Shown: positions 8,251 to 16,797 of the stretch, piece by piece
Position numbering within the stretch: position 1 is the stretch's first letter
Layout: each line of letters starts with the position of its first letter
Source: Flaviaestuariibacter flavus
GTDB taxonomy: Bacteria; Bacteroidota; Bacteroidia; Chitinophagales; Chitinophagaceae
Direction of reading: 5' to 3'
Assembly (NCBI RefSeq): GCF_004337505.1
Contig: NZ_SJZI01000050.1
Span: 230,833-294,832 of the forward strand
DNA: 64,000 bases
Position numbers and translations under genes: made by a program
The notes under the pieces: generated by a model
What the model was told of the DNA's origin: nothing
The model's input: only the letters and a program-made list of their open reading frames with translations
Database searches by the model: none

Positions 8251-9180
8251 TTACAAAGTCTTCAGCACGTCATTCATGCTGCGCACGGCGTCCGAGCTCT
8301 TGTTGAAAAGAGCCTGCTCGTCAGCATTGAGCTTGTAGTCAACGATCTGCTCCCAGCCATTTTTGCCGATGATCACCGGTACGCCGAGGCAGATATCGTT
8401 CTGACCGTATTCACCGTTGAGCGATACGCAGCAGGCGAAGAGCCGCTTCTGGTCGCGCACGATGCTTTCTACCAGCGCTGCGCCGGCTGCGCCGGGAGCA
8501 TACCAGGCCGAAGTACCGATCAGCTTGGTGAGGGTGGCGCCGCCCACCATGGTGTCGGACACAACCTTCTGCTGCTGCTCTTCGCTGAGGAACTGGCTTA
8601 CGGGTGCCGAGTTCCAGGTAGCGTAGCGGATGAGGGGGATCATCGTGGTATCGCCGTGGCCGCCGATTACGATGGCGTTGAGGTCGTTGGGGGAGCAGTT
8701 GAGCGCTGCGCTCAGGTAGCACTTGAAGCGGGCGCTGTCGAGGATGCCGCCCATGCCGATGATGCGGTTCTTCGGCAGGCCGCTCGATTGCAGGGCCAGC
8801 ATCGTCATCGTATCCATGGGGTTCGAGATCACGATGATGATCGCGTCGGGGGAGTGCTTCAGGATGTTCTCGGTAACACCCTTTACGATGTTGGCATTGG
8901 TGCCGATCAGCTCCTCGCGGGTCATACCCGGCTTGCGGGGAATGCCGGAGGTGATGACCACCACGCTCGACCCGGCGGTCTTGCTGTAGTCGTTGGTGCT
9001 GCCGGTGATGCGCGTGTCGAAACCGAGCAGGGCGGCAGTTTGGGTCATGTCGAGGGCCTTGCCTTCAGCGAGACCTTCCTTGATGTCGAGCAGTACCAGT
9101 TCTTCGCAGAGTTCCTTGCGCGCGATGTTGTCGGCTACTGTAGCGCCAACGGCGCCGGCGCCTACCACCGTAATTTTCAT
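8251..9180 (-). CDS. mdh: Malate dehydrogenase (LDH-like type)
   Basis: A 309-residue NAD-dependent malate dehydrogenase, interconverting malate and oxaloacetate in the TCA cycle. Visible features are the Rossmann start VVGAGAVGATVA, the substrate-binding loop RKPGMTREEL with the paired arginines of MDH, DSARFKCYL, and the catalytic GGHGDTTM. The length is normal and it is cytoplasmic. A TATCTTCG promoter element lies at 9220-9227. The gene stands alone, with the thioredoxin-like gene 80 bases upstream on the same strand. Confidence 0.95.
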   Translation of the reverse strand: MKITVVGAGAVGATVADNIARKELCEELVLLDIKEGLAEGKALDMTQTAALLGFDTRITGSTNDYSKTAGSSVVVITSGIPRKPGMTREELIGTNANIVKGVTENILKHSPDAIIIVISNPMDTMTMLALQSSGLPKNRIIGMGGILDSARFKCYLSAALNCSPNDLNAIVIGGHGDTTMIPLIRYATWNSAPVSQFLSEEQQQKVVSDTMVGGATLTKLIGTSAWYAPGAAGAALVESIVRDQKRLFACCVSLNGEYGQNDICLGVPVIIGKNGWEQIVDYKLNADEQALFNKSSDAVRSMNDVLKTL

Positions 9181-9219
9181 GGATCAATGATTTATTTGGT
9201 AAGAAATCGAATTGCGCTG

Positions 9220-9227
9220 CGAAGATA
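9220..9227 (-). promoter_or_regulatory. Probable -7 element of mdh (TATCTTCG)
   Basis: On the minus strand it reads TATCTTCG, one mismatch from the Bacteroidota consensus TAnnTTTG, 40 bases upstream of the mdh start. The same variant precedes accB and dgt. Confidence 0.45.
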
Positions 9228-9261
9228 GGGTATGCCTAAAGTCGGGCTGATGACTTTGATC

Positions 9262-9780
9262 CTATTTCTTTCGTTTGGCAAGCACACGTATGCGCTCCAG
9301 CATTTGCGGCACCGGCATCGATCCCTCGAAGGTTTCCGCCAGCATACCCTTGCGATCGTAAAAGGCCAGGAAGGGCAGGTGCGTGACGCCGAAAAACGGC
9401 GGCAGCAGGAAGTAAATGTCTTTGCCCACCACGGTGTTGGGAAGCAGGTCGGTGTGGTACTTCGTGCGGAATTCGTTCATCTCGCCGATCGACGCAAAAG
9501 TGGCCAGCACCAGGTGCATATCGGGGAGGCTGTCCTTTCGCCTGACGAGCTCCTCGGCGGTGTGCTGGCAGTGGCTGCAACCCGGACTGAAAATGATGAC
9601 GAGCACCGGCTTGTTCTTCGGCAGTTGCTCTTTTTTAAAGACGGTAACGCTGTCACCCAGCAGCAGCTGGATCGGCGGCAGCTCCGGGAAACGCTGGTAG
9701 GGGAGTGAGTCCTTGGCGTTCTGCGCCGCGGCGCTGCCTGTCAGCATCAGCAGGAAAAAGAGTATCCGTATGACCTTCAT
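9262..9780 (-). CDS. Exported thioredoxin-like protein
   Basis: 172 residues with a signal peptide ending AAAQ. A thioredoxin/TlpA-like fold is indicated by PVLVIIFSPGCSHCQHTAEE, where CSHC is the redox-active CxxC, and by the cis-proline region HLPFLAFYD. Probably a periplasmic thiol oxidoreductase. A partner cannot be named from the context. Confidence 0.8.
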   Translation of the reverse strand: MKVIRILFFLLMLTGSAAAQNAKDSLPYQRFPELPPIQLLLGDSVTVFKKEQLPKNKPVLVIIFSPGCSHCQHTAEELVRRKDSLPDMHLVLATFASIGEMNEFRTKYHTDLLPNTVVGKDIYFLLPPFFGVTHLPFLAFYDRKGMLAETFEGSMPVPQMLERIRVLAKRKK

Positions 9781-9801
9781 TGCGCAAAGATACCGGGGGG
9801 A

Positions 9802-9836
9802 ATCCCAGATCTAAGATGTGGGATCCGGGATCAAAA
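9802..9836. repeat. Tandem array, exact 7-bp period (ATCnnAG-like), one arm
   Basis: Five consecutive heptamers: ATCCCAG, ATCTAAG, ATGTGGG, ATCCGGG, ATCAAAA. The array includes the stop codon of the neighbouring barrel gene. The word resembles those at 34985, 43552 and 52726. No inverted partner was seen nearby. Confidence 0.55.
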
Positions 9837-12398
9837 GACTTTTGCTCCGAGCCGCAGGTTGAGCACCCGGTCTTCGGGACTGACGCCATACGCAATGGTA
9901 AGGGCCATCATGTTGAAGGGCGCCACCATGATGCCGGCACCGAAGCCGGTATGCCAGGTCTTGTATTCCTCACCCGGCTGCCACGCGCGCCCCTGGTCGA
10001 AGAAGCCTACGAGGCCGGCCTTGCCGTTGAAGAGCCAGCTGCGGAAGTCCCACAGGAAGCGCAGCTCATTCTGGTTGAAGGCCACCGTCTCACCGCGGAA
10101 TCGCTCCCGCCTGTAGCCGCGCAGGCTCGGTCCGCCGCCGAGGGTAGGTAGCTGGTAAAATTCCGGCTTGCCCCGCACACTTGCGGCACCGCCGTGGATC
10201 ACCAACGAGATGACGCGCGAGAAGGGAAAATAGCCCGTCGCCGTGCCTTCATAACGCTGGATGGAACGATCGCTTTGATGGAGGTTTTGCGTATGTCGCG
10301 CCAGCAGCTGCAGGTTGAAGCCCTTGGTGGGAAGGACTTCATTGTTGACCGCCCGGAAGTTGTAATAAACTTTGGCACTGCCGAAATGCTGCCGGTCATA
10401 GGTATTGGCGGCGGTACGCGGCAGCTCTTTCCCGCTGAAATGGCCGCTGTCGCCAAGCACGCGGACCATATCATATCCGCCTCCGAAACCCAGGCGGTGA
10501 TGCTTGCCCATAACCCGCTCCAGCCGGATCGACCCCGCACCTTCTTCGGTCAGGAGCCGGTAGAAGTTGAGGTCGGAGACTCCCGGTGCGATCTTCGTTT
10601 CGTTGCCGCCACCGAAATAAAAATGTTTCAGCACCTGGTCGTAGCGGCCGTCCAGGAGCAGGCTCCACTTACCGACCACTTCGTGGAAGATGCCCCGGTA
10701 GTCGCCGCCGAAGGAGCGGCGCGAGATGGAGTAATTGGCACGGAGGCGCTGCTCCCAGCTGAACGGCTCCTTGCGGAAGCTTCGCTTGCGGTAGATATAA
10801 CCCAGGTTCAGGTAGACGCCACGGAGATTGCTGTAGCCCGGGAACTTGATGGTGTGCCCGCTGTTGGCCCGGAAGCCTTTATACTCGTAGCGGTTAATGG
10901 CCGTGTCGGAAGAGCGCTGCCATTTCACGTGACCATCGCCCTGCAGAACATCGCCCGGGTTGTCATAGACCACGACTTTTTTCCCGCTGCCGACAACCAG
11001 CACCGAGTCGCGGTCGGGACTACCGATGACGCGCACCCGGATATCGCCGCGGTCGCCCCTGATATCAAAAACGTCGGCGCCGGCGAGGCCGTAGAGGCGC
11101 ACCTCGTTGGTCATTGCCGGGTCGAAGCTGCGCTGGTAGTATGGCTTTTTCGCGGCATTGTTGTCCGCGTCGAAAACCTGCAGCCGCAGGCGCCCGCCCG
11201 CGTCATTATCCACTACGAAGCGGTCGGCTCCTTTTGTGCCCGGCACGTCTACCTGCTTCGCCAGGTAGGCGCCGTATTGCGCGGCGTAAGCCACCAGGTG
11301 GCCGCGGCGGCTTTTCAGCTTTCTGATAATGGTCTCGCCCGAAGCGGCGAAGATTTCCGGCGGCAGCTGCCGCACCGACTGCTCGATCACCGCGTCGGTG
11401 AGCCGCTCCTGGAGCTCCCGGGCGATAGCGGTCCAGCGCTCGGGCGGCACTTCGTTGGCCAGCCGCCGGTCGATGAAGCGCGCCGACGAATTAAATTTCT
11501 TTACGTTCTTGATATCGCCTTGGAAGGACTGCAGCACTTCGAGTTCTTCGGGCAGTGTCAGTAGGTAGGGGATCACGCCCTGGAAGAGCGCATACACCTG
11601 GTCGCGGTCGCGGGGGATGGGCCGGTAAACGGTTTCGCTGCCCTCTTTGAAGCGGGCCCAGCGCCACTGGTTTTCGTGCCGGTCCCAGTCGCCGATGAAC
11701 ATGTCGAAGATCCGGGCCCGCACATATGCTTCCTGGTCGTGACGATGGTCGGGCTCAGTGGCCAGGAGTTCCATCAGTTTGTCGGTACCAATGAACGTCG
11801 TCGCATAGCCGAAGTTTTCAATACCGGAGGGCATGTCGTCGGGGCGTTCTTCCAGCATAAAGAGGCGGCCGGCTACCTGGGAGCGGTACTTGCCGAAGCG
11901 CGGGTCGTCGGGCGCCAGCAGGATCCTGGGGCTTGCGTGATAGACGCCGGCTGCCCGGGCCATCAGCGGGATGGTGAGCGCGGCATAGGGGTGGCTGCAC
12001 GAAACCATGTCCTGCGCGGCCCGGTCAATAAATGTTCCCCGGAGCATTTTCGGAAGCACCGTGGAGTTGTCCTTATCAATTGATCGTAGCGCCCACAGGC
12101 GGCCCTGGCCGTCTCTCAGGCGCAGCGAAAAGGTTTGCTTGCCGCCGCCGGCCTCCACTACCGAAAGACCGCCGAGTGTATCCATCCGGAGCACCGGCAC
12201 CCAAACCGGTGTGGTCCACTCCTGGCGGTAATGGCGGCCCATGAAGATCTTTTTAAACCCGCCCGCCCGGTATTTTTCGCCGGGAATCACCCGTGCCCGC
12301 GGCGGCTTACCCGCCGGTCCCTCCACTACCGTGGTCGGTTGCCCATGCAAGGTTCCGCAGACAAGAAGAGCCAGGATCGGAAGTGTTTTCCGCACCAT
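9831..12398 (-). CDS. BamA/TamA-like outer-membrane barrel protein with a kinase-like N-terminal motif
   Basis: About 855 residues. ATG 12398 gives a compact signal peptide (MVRKTLPILALLVCGTLHG); ATG 12419 is also possible. The last ~330 residues look like a D15/BamA-type barrel: repeated aromatic strands, LGGGPSLRGYRRERFRG, FFDQGRAWQ, and a C-terminal Phe. The periplasmic N-terminal half contains FIGDWDRHENQW (about residues 232-243) followed by RPIPRDRDQVY, the spacing of the catalytic and metal-binding loops in atypical kinases such as HipA, FAM20 and CotH. Related regions occur in Bacteroidota proteins annotated as metallophosphatase or surface-antigen fusions. Kinase activity is my inference. 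Divergent from efp. Confidence 0.75.
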   Translation of the reverse strand: MVRKTLPILALLVCGTLHGQPTTVVEGPAGKPPRARVIPGEKYRAGGFKKIFMGRHYRQEWTTPVWVPVLRMDTLGGLSVVEAGGGKQTFSLRLRDGQGRLWALRSIDKDNSTVLPKMLRGTFIDRAAQDMVSCSHPYAALTIPLMARAAGVYHASPRILLAPDDPRFGKYRSQVAGRLFMLEERPDDMPSGIENFGYATTFIGTDKLMELLATEPDHRHDQEAYVRARIFDMFIGDWDRHENQWRWARFKEGSETVYRPIPRDRDQVYALFQGVIPYLLTLPEELEVLQSFQGDIKNVKKFNSSARFIDRRLANEVPPERWTAIARELQERLTDAVIEQSVRQLPPEIFAASGETIIRKLKSRRGHLVAYAAQYGAYLAKQVDVPGTKGADRFVVDNDAGGRLRLQVFDADNNAAKKPYYQRSFDPAMTNEVRLYGLAGADVFDIRGDRGDIRVRVIGSPDRDSVLVVGSGKKVVVYDNPGDVLQGDGHVKWQRSSDTAINRYEYKGFRANSGHTIKFPGYSNLRGVYLNLGYIYRKRSFRKEPFSWEQRLRANYSISRRSFGGDYRGIFHEVVGKWSLLLDGRYDQVLKHFYFGGGNETKIAPGVSDLNFYRLLTEEGAGSIRLERVMGKHHRLGFGGGYDMVRVLGDSGHFSGKELPRTAANTYDRQHFGSAKVYYNFRAVNNEVLPTKGFNLQLLARHTQNLHQSDRSIQRYEGTATGYFPFSRVISLVIHGGAASVRGKPEFYQLPTLGGGPSLRGYRRERFRGETVAFNQNELRFLWDFRSWLFNGKAGLVGFFDQGRAWQPGEEYKTWHTGFGAGIMVAPFNMMALTIAYGVSPEDRVLNLRLGAKVF

Positions 12399-12527
12399 CA
12401 GGGCTGAGCTTTGTGTCATAATGCGGGTTTCTGCCGAAAAGAATGAAAAAAAGGTGCCACAGAAACCGGCGTCGGTGGTACGCCGATACCTGATTTGGCA
12501 GGAAGCCCGAAACACCGAAACTTCCGC

Positions 12528-12535
12528 TATATTTG
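12528..12535 (+). promoter_or_regulatory. -7 element of efp (TATATTTG)
   Basis: Exact match to TAnnTTTG, 36 bases before the efp start. Confidence 0.6.
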
Positions 12536-12570
12536 CCGCCCAAACCATCAATTTTAATTACAGCATATTT

Positions 12571-13137
12571 ATGGCAACGACCGCAGATATCAGCCGGGGT
12601 TTGATCATCAAGCTGGACGGCAGTTTATACAAAGTAGTGGAGTACGGCGAAAACAAGACCGCGCGTGCCGCCGCCAAAGTGTGGGCAAAGCTCGCCGGCG
12701 TCGACAACAACCGCACGATCGAAAAAACATGGAACAGCGGTGAGAACATCTTCCCCGTGCGCGTGGAGCGTCGCGACTTCCAGTACCTGTACCAGGACGA
12801 TACCGGCTTCAATTTCATGGACAATGAAAGCTTCGAGCAGATCGCCGTTGCCGAGAACCTCGTTGACGCACCGAAATTCCTGACCGAGGGTATGGTATGC
12901 TCCGTGCTGGTGAATACCGAGACCGAGCTGCCGATGAGCGTGGAGCTGCCCGACAAGGTGGTGAGCAAGATCACCTATAGCGAGCCGGGTATGAAGGGCG
13001 ACACCGCTACCCGCACGCTGAAGCCCGCCACCATCGAAACCGGTGCCCAGGTAATGGTGCCCCTGTTCGTAAACGAAGGCGACCTGATCCGCATCAACAC
13101 CAAGACCGGTGAATACGTAGAACGCGTAAAAGAATAA
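12571..13137 (+). CDS. efp: Elongation factor P, Arg32 type
   Basis: 188 residues, full length. EF-P binds between the ribosomal P and E sites and relieves stalling at polyproline. The three-domain layout is intact, with SEPGMKGDTATRTLKPAT in the second half and the terminal RINTKTGEYVERV. The domain I loop that normally carries the modified lysine (PGKG) reads ENKTARAAAKVW, placing an arginine at residue 32. That resembles the NKSGRNAAVV loop of the EarP-rhamnosylated EF-P of Pseudomonas. No EarP-like gene is in the window. The start at 12571 is fixed by homology, although the frame is open further upstream. Confidence 0.95.
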   Translation: MATTADISRGLIIKLDGSLYKVVEYGENKTARAAAKVWAKLAGVDNNRTIEKTWNSGENIFPVRVERRDFQYLYQDDTGFNFMDNESFEQIAVAENLVDAPKFLTEGMVCSVLVNTETELPMSVELPDKVVSKITYSEPGMKGDTATRTLKPATIETGAQVMVPLFVNEGDLIRINTKTGEYVERVKE

Positions 13138-13160
13138 TTCAAGCGCACTCAGATAAGAAG

Positions 13161-13183
13161 GCCCCGGGATCCCGGGGCTTTTT
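13161..13183 (+). terminator. Rho-independent terminator of efp
   Basis: The perfect palindrome GCCCCGGGATCCCGGGGC is followed by TTTTTC. It abuts the stop codon of the convergent usher-like gene. Confidence 0.8.
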
Positions 13184-16083
13184 CATTTAAGCCGGGCGGT
13201 GGGCTTCGACGGACCGCGCTCCGGCCGGCGGTCGGGGTTGCGATCGGGTGTGCGCTGCGCGGGCGCTTGTGCAGGGCTTTCGCGCTTCGGCGTCTCCTTG
13301 AACATCGGTTCGCGCGGCTCCTCTTCGTCGCGCTCCTCGTCCTGCCCGTTGTCGGGCGTACGGCGGATATTGATGCTCCGCTTGCGCTGCATCACCTCGA
13401 ACACGATCTCTACGGGCTCGTCACCGTTCAGGTCTGCGATCCGCGAAGTGGTGACCGGTACGTATTCATCATCAAACACATTTTCATTGAGCGTTACCTG
13501 GTAGCTGCCTCCCGGCAACTCCAGCGAAAACTCGCTGTTCATATCGGTAAGCGTGCTGAACGACTTGCCCGCCGCGTCGGTGGCAGTCACCCGGATGCTC
13601 GACAGCTCCATGTGCTGGTTGCTCATATTGTCGGCGATCAGCACGAGGCGGCCGCGCAGCAGGCGCCCGATGCGGAAGGGCACCAGCATTTGCTTTCCCG
13701 CGCGTGCGGGGTTGAGCTTCTGGCGGAGCCCGTCGCGCGGCAGCCAGCCGCGGATCCCTTTGATTTTTGAAAAGTCGATATCGAGATCAGCGGCCCCGAT
13801 GTCGCGCAGGGAAAGCGTACCTGTTGAATCGGTGCGAACCCAGTTGCCGTTTACCAGCACGTCGGCATGCGCCAGCGGCTCGTCGCCGGCACCGGGGCGC
13901 TGGTCGTTGTCGCGGTCGCGGAAAAGCACCAGGTCGAAGTTGTACGATTTACGCTTTTTATAAACAGGCACCGAAAGCGACTTGCGGATCGTCAGGTCGG
14001 TGAAGACCGCCCTGTTGCTGCGCAGACCGGCATTGTTGTTCAGCATTACCTGCAGCCCGATGGCGGGAAACTGCTTGCTGACACGTGTTGTGAGGAAGCT
14101 GAAGTCGGTGCCGTAGCTGGAGTTGAGCGTGTAGCTGTACTGGTTGAAAATGCTGAGCCCGATCTTGGGAAAGAAGTGCTCGTAATAGGGTGCGAACTGC
14201 AGGCGCCGGTAGGAGCGGGGCGCCGGCAGCGACTCCTTGATCTCGTAGTAATAATACGGGTTCAGGCAGTGCTGCAGCTGAAGTCCGGCACGCCCGTACT
14301 GGATGTTGAGCGAACTGTTTACGGCAAAATAAGGAGCGATGTCCGTACGTCCCCGGAGCCGCACGATCCCGGCCTGGCTGGTGAAATAAAGCGAAAAGCC
14401 GTTCCTTGAAAAATTCAGGGTGTTGGACAGGCGGTACATCTCCGGAACAAAGGCCGACAAGCTGTCCTGCCACTGCCGGAAGATGCCGAAAGACGAATTG
14501 AAGCTGAGTTGCTTGCGCACGCCTGAAAACCCGATCCCGTATTCCTCCATACCGGAGACCATCAGGTTGCGGATGGCAGCGTCGACGGACTGGTTGTAAA
14601 CGCGCACGTTGGAACGGTAAAAGGCCGAAAGCTGCAGCTTTTTGCCAAAGGCGCGACGCAGTTCATGATCGTGAAACGTGAAATTTTTATACATCCCGGG
14701 AAAGTGCTTCCCGAACACATCGAGGCGCGAGCTCGCCTGCCAGCGGTTCCAGTTTTTGTCGAAGGTGTAGCCAATGAGCCCGCTGCTCACCGTACTGTCA
14801 GTGCCGGCTTTCGCGGTCAAAGGAGTACTGCCGCCACCGCCGAAGCGGAGGCCGATCTTTTGTTTTGCCGCGAACTCCCAGGCTACCTCATTCATGTTCA
14901 GCAGGCTGCGTGTGCCTTCGGTGCGGTCGCTGTTGTAGAACAGCTGGCTGCTCCAGTTCCATCGCCGCGCGAGCGGGTGGGCCAGGCTGATGAACGAAGT
15001 GGTGGCCTCATTCAGGTAGTGCCGGATAAAGCCGAGTTCAGTGGTACCTTTCTTGTCAGCCGAAAACAGTTGAACGTTCGCCCCGAGGCCGAAGGCCGTG
15101 AAGTAGCGGAATTCGTTTTGGTATCCCAGGAGCGTGCGGCTGCGCGCGGTGGAATACAGCAGGTGTCCCTGCTGCGGCGTCAGCTGGTAACCCTGGAAAT
15201 AAGTAGGAGAGGAAAGCAGCACGTCGAGGCGACGGTCTTTGCTGAAGCTGAGGTTGCCGCTGGCGCCCATCAGGAGGGCGGGCTGGCTACCCGTAAAATT
15301 CCGGAGGTTCAGGTCAACCGAGAGCGGCATTTTTTCCCAGCGCTCCACGCCCTGCGAGTAGATATTATCGGTGCGGATAAAGTTGACCGGGATCATCCGC
15401 TTATCGCCGGTAGCGTCTTGGGCAAACAGGTAGCCATAGGTGCGCAGTTCCTCCAGCCGGGTCTGCAACACCACCGGTACGCGGAAGACGCGCCGCTCTC
15501 CGGGCGCGAGCACGGGCTTTTTTTCGTTGATCTGAAATGTGACTCCGGGAGGAGATTCGGAGCTGAGCTGCAGCTCGAGCGGCACGTTGCCGGAATTTTG
15601 CAGGCTGATCTCCACGGAGGAGTTGGGTTGCCGCCCTGAATAGAGTACCTCGCTTTGCAGGGCCGTGCAGGACCAGCGGATATAGGGTTGTTCGCGGAGT
15701 ACGAAGGAAGCGCTTTTCGTGCTGCCGCCGGCAGTGCAATGAACCCATACCGTATCGGCCGCCGCCGACAGGTGCGGGCGGCGCAGGGCCAGGTGCAGGG
15801 GCTGGTACTGAATTTCGCCCGGTGCCAGCAGGCGTTCCCCGGTAACCGGAGTTACGAGTTGCAGGTAGTCGGAGTATTGCAGGCTGACGGTAACGGGCAG
15901 GGGCGCACTGCCGGTATTCTCCATGCGGAGGCTGTTGAACTGAAAGCCGTTGCCGTCGATCACCACCGTGTCCTTTATAAAGCGCAGGGAGAGGGGCGCC
16001 TGGCCAAATACATTCCCGGTGCCCGAAAGCAGGCACAGCAGGAAGAGGAGGTGTAGGGTAATATTTGGCTTGTGGAAGTTCAA
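13183..16083 (-). CDS. Usher-like outer-membrane protein of a putative fibre assembly locus
   Basis: 966 residues, signal peptide ending VFGQ. Residues ~30-230 look like two Ig-like or chaperone-like beta domains. Residues ~240-680 consist of short alternating strands ending in aromatics, as expected of a large barrel. Residues ~690-890 contain a FRDRDNDQRPGAGDEPL calcium-loop-like segment and two small beta domains with TDSTGTLSLRD and TDMNSEFSLELPGGSYQVTL, like the plug and C-terminal domains of fimbrial ushers of the CfaC/TcfC kind. The tail is Arg/Pro/Glu-rich. Its position behind two pilin-like genes and near a PapD-like chaperone supports a role as the outer-membrane pore. A hairpin separates it from the pilin gene. 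No full-length family assignment is possible here. Confidence 0.65.
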   Translation of the reverse strand: MNFHKPNITLHLLFLLCLLSGTGNVFGQAPLSLRFIKDTVVIDGNGFQFNSLRMENTGSAPLPVTVSLQYSDYLQLVTPVTGERLLAPGEIQYQPLHLALRRPHLSAAADTVWVHCTAGGSTKSASFVLREQPYIRWSCTALQSEVLYSGRQPNSSVEISLQNSGNVPLELQLSSESPPGVTFQINEKKPVLAPGERRVFRVPVVLQTRLEELRTYGYLFAQDATGDKRMIPVNFIRTDNIYSQGVERWEKMPLSVDLNLRNFTGSQPALLMGASGNLSFSKDRRLDVLLSSPTYFQGYQLTPQQGHLLYSTARSRTLLGYQNEFRYFTAFGLGANVQLFSADKKGTTELGFIRHYLNEATTSFISLAHPLARRWNWSSQLFYNSDRTEGTRSLLNMNEVAWEFAAKQKIGLRFGGGGSTPLTAKAGTDSTVSSGLIGYTFDKNWNRWQASSRLDVFGKHFPGMYKNFTFHDHELRRAFGKKLQLSAFYRSNVRVYNQSVDAAIRNLMVSGMEEYGIGFSGVRKQLSFNSSFGIFRQWQDSLSAFVPEMYRLSNTLNFSRNGFSLYFTSQAGIVRLRGRTDIAPYFAVNSSLNIQYGRAGLQLQHCLNPYYYYEIKESLPAPRSYRRLQFAPYYEHFFPKIGLSIFNQYSYTLNSSYGTDFSFLTTRVSKQFPAIGLQVMLNNNAGLRSNRAVFTDLTIRKSLSVPVYKKRKSYNFDLVLFRDRDNDQRPGAGDEPLAHADVLVNGNWVRTDSTGTLSLRDIGAADLDIDFSKIKGIRGWLPRDGLRQKLNPARAGKQMLVPFRIGRLLRGRLVLIADNMSNQHMELSSIRVTATDAAGKSFSTLTDMNSEFSLELPGGSYQVTLNENVFDDEYVPVTTSRIADLNGDEPVEIVFEVMQRKRSINIRRTPDNGQDEERDEEEPREPMFKETPKRESPAQAPAQRTPDRNPDRRPERGPSKPTARLK

Positions 16084-16107
16084 GGAGTGTGCCGGCGGCA
16101 GGAATGA

Positions 16108-16138
16108 AGAAGCCCTCCACGGGTTGGGAAGGGCTTCT
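16108..16138 (-). terminator. Hairpin between pilin and usher genes (terminator or attenuator)
   Basis: On the minus strand AGAAGCCCT ... AGGGCTTCT is followed by TCATTCC. It lies between the pilin-like stop codon and the usher-like start. As in fimbrial operons, partial read-through would give much pilin and little usher. Confidence 0.6.
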
Positions 16139-16156
16139 CAGGAATCTGGTGACAGA

Positions 16157-16657
16157 TCAGTATTGGGTGGCGGTGAACACGACGTTGATCGTGTACGTGT
16201 CGGCGTCGTAGTTGAGGCCGGGAACCGCTTTATAATCGATGTTGTGCACGTTGCCCGAGCCACGGCTGAAGTTGCCGATGTTCTGGTCGGTGGTGCTGAG
16301 GCCTTGGTAGGGAACGGTACCGCCGTTCACCTGAACCTGCAGTACGCTTGCCGGCATCGTCGTGGTGGTAACGCCGCCGTCGGCGAAGTTGGCCGTAGCA
16401 GCCTTGGCAGTGAGGTGGTAGCTCTTGTTCGAAGAAACGGTGACTGTACCCGCGCTCTGGAGCTCGATACCCGAAGTGTAGTCAGCGACGGTCGTGAAGG
16501 TCATCGTATGCGTCGTGTTCGGTGTATAATTGATCGTCAGTGCGTTGTTGAGCACCAGCGTAACCGTTTGGCCGGAAGTCGATGCAGTTGCGTTCGTTTG
16601 GGCATTTGCAGCGGCAAATCCGCAAACAGCAAAAAGAACAAGGGCGATCTTTTTCAT
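16157..16657 (-). CDS. Pilin-like secreted subunit, single domain
   Basis: 166 residues, signal peptide ending ANAQ. The mature chain is Thr/Ser/Val-rich and all-beta. It shares with the C-terminal half of the two-domain protein at 17187-18104 the core TMPASVLxVxV, a SN(K/S) turn followed by TA.A, an IxYxAxPGxxY segment and the ending TYTIxxxxTxT. That ending is what spore-coat-U and fimbrial subunits show. Likely the main structural subunit of the putative fibre. It has its own candidate promoter (16694-16727) and is followed by a hairpin, consistent with high and independent expression. Confidence 0.65.
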   Translation of the reverse strand: MKKIALVLFAVCGFAAANAQTNATASTSGQTVTLVLNNALTINYTPNTTHTMTFTTVADYTSGIELQSAGTVTVSSNKSYHLTAKAATANFADGGVTTTTMPASVLQVQVNGGTVPYQGLSTTDQNIGNFSRGSGNVHNIDYKAVPGLNYDADTYTINVVFTATQY

Positions 16658-16693
16658 TCGAAGTTGTTTTGGAGGGTGTAATGAATTGATGTG

Positions 16694-16727
16694 CTAAAAT
16701 AGAAACCTTTATCGATATCTCAGCAAA
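16694..16727 (-). promoter_or_regulatory. Candidate promoter of the pilin-like gene
   Basis: On the minus strand TTTG (16727-16724), 22 bases, then TATTTTAG (16701-16694), one mismatch from TAnnTTTG, with a leader of about 35 bases to the ATG at 16657. Confidence 0.45.
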
Positions 16728-16797
16728 ACTCTCCAAAAAAGCTATGGTAAACCCCTATAAATGCATTGGATGGTGCTATTTGAACCTGAAATGGGCC

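Noticed and set aside
10194..11564. A 456-codon plus-strand frame opposite the barrel protein
   Set aside because: Antisense shadow; the minus-strand protein has signal peptide, motifs and barrel.
12241..12570. Long N-terminal extension of EF-P in the same frame
   Set aside because: EF-P homology begins at 12571, and a promoter element lies at 12528-12535 inside the extension.
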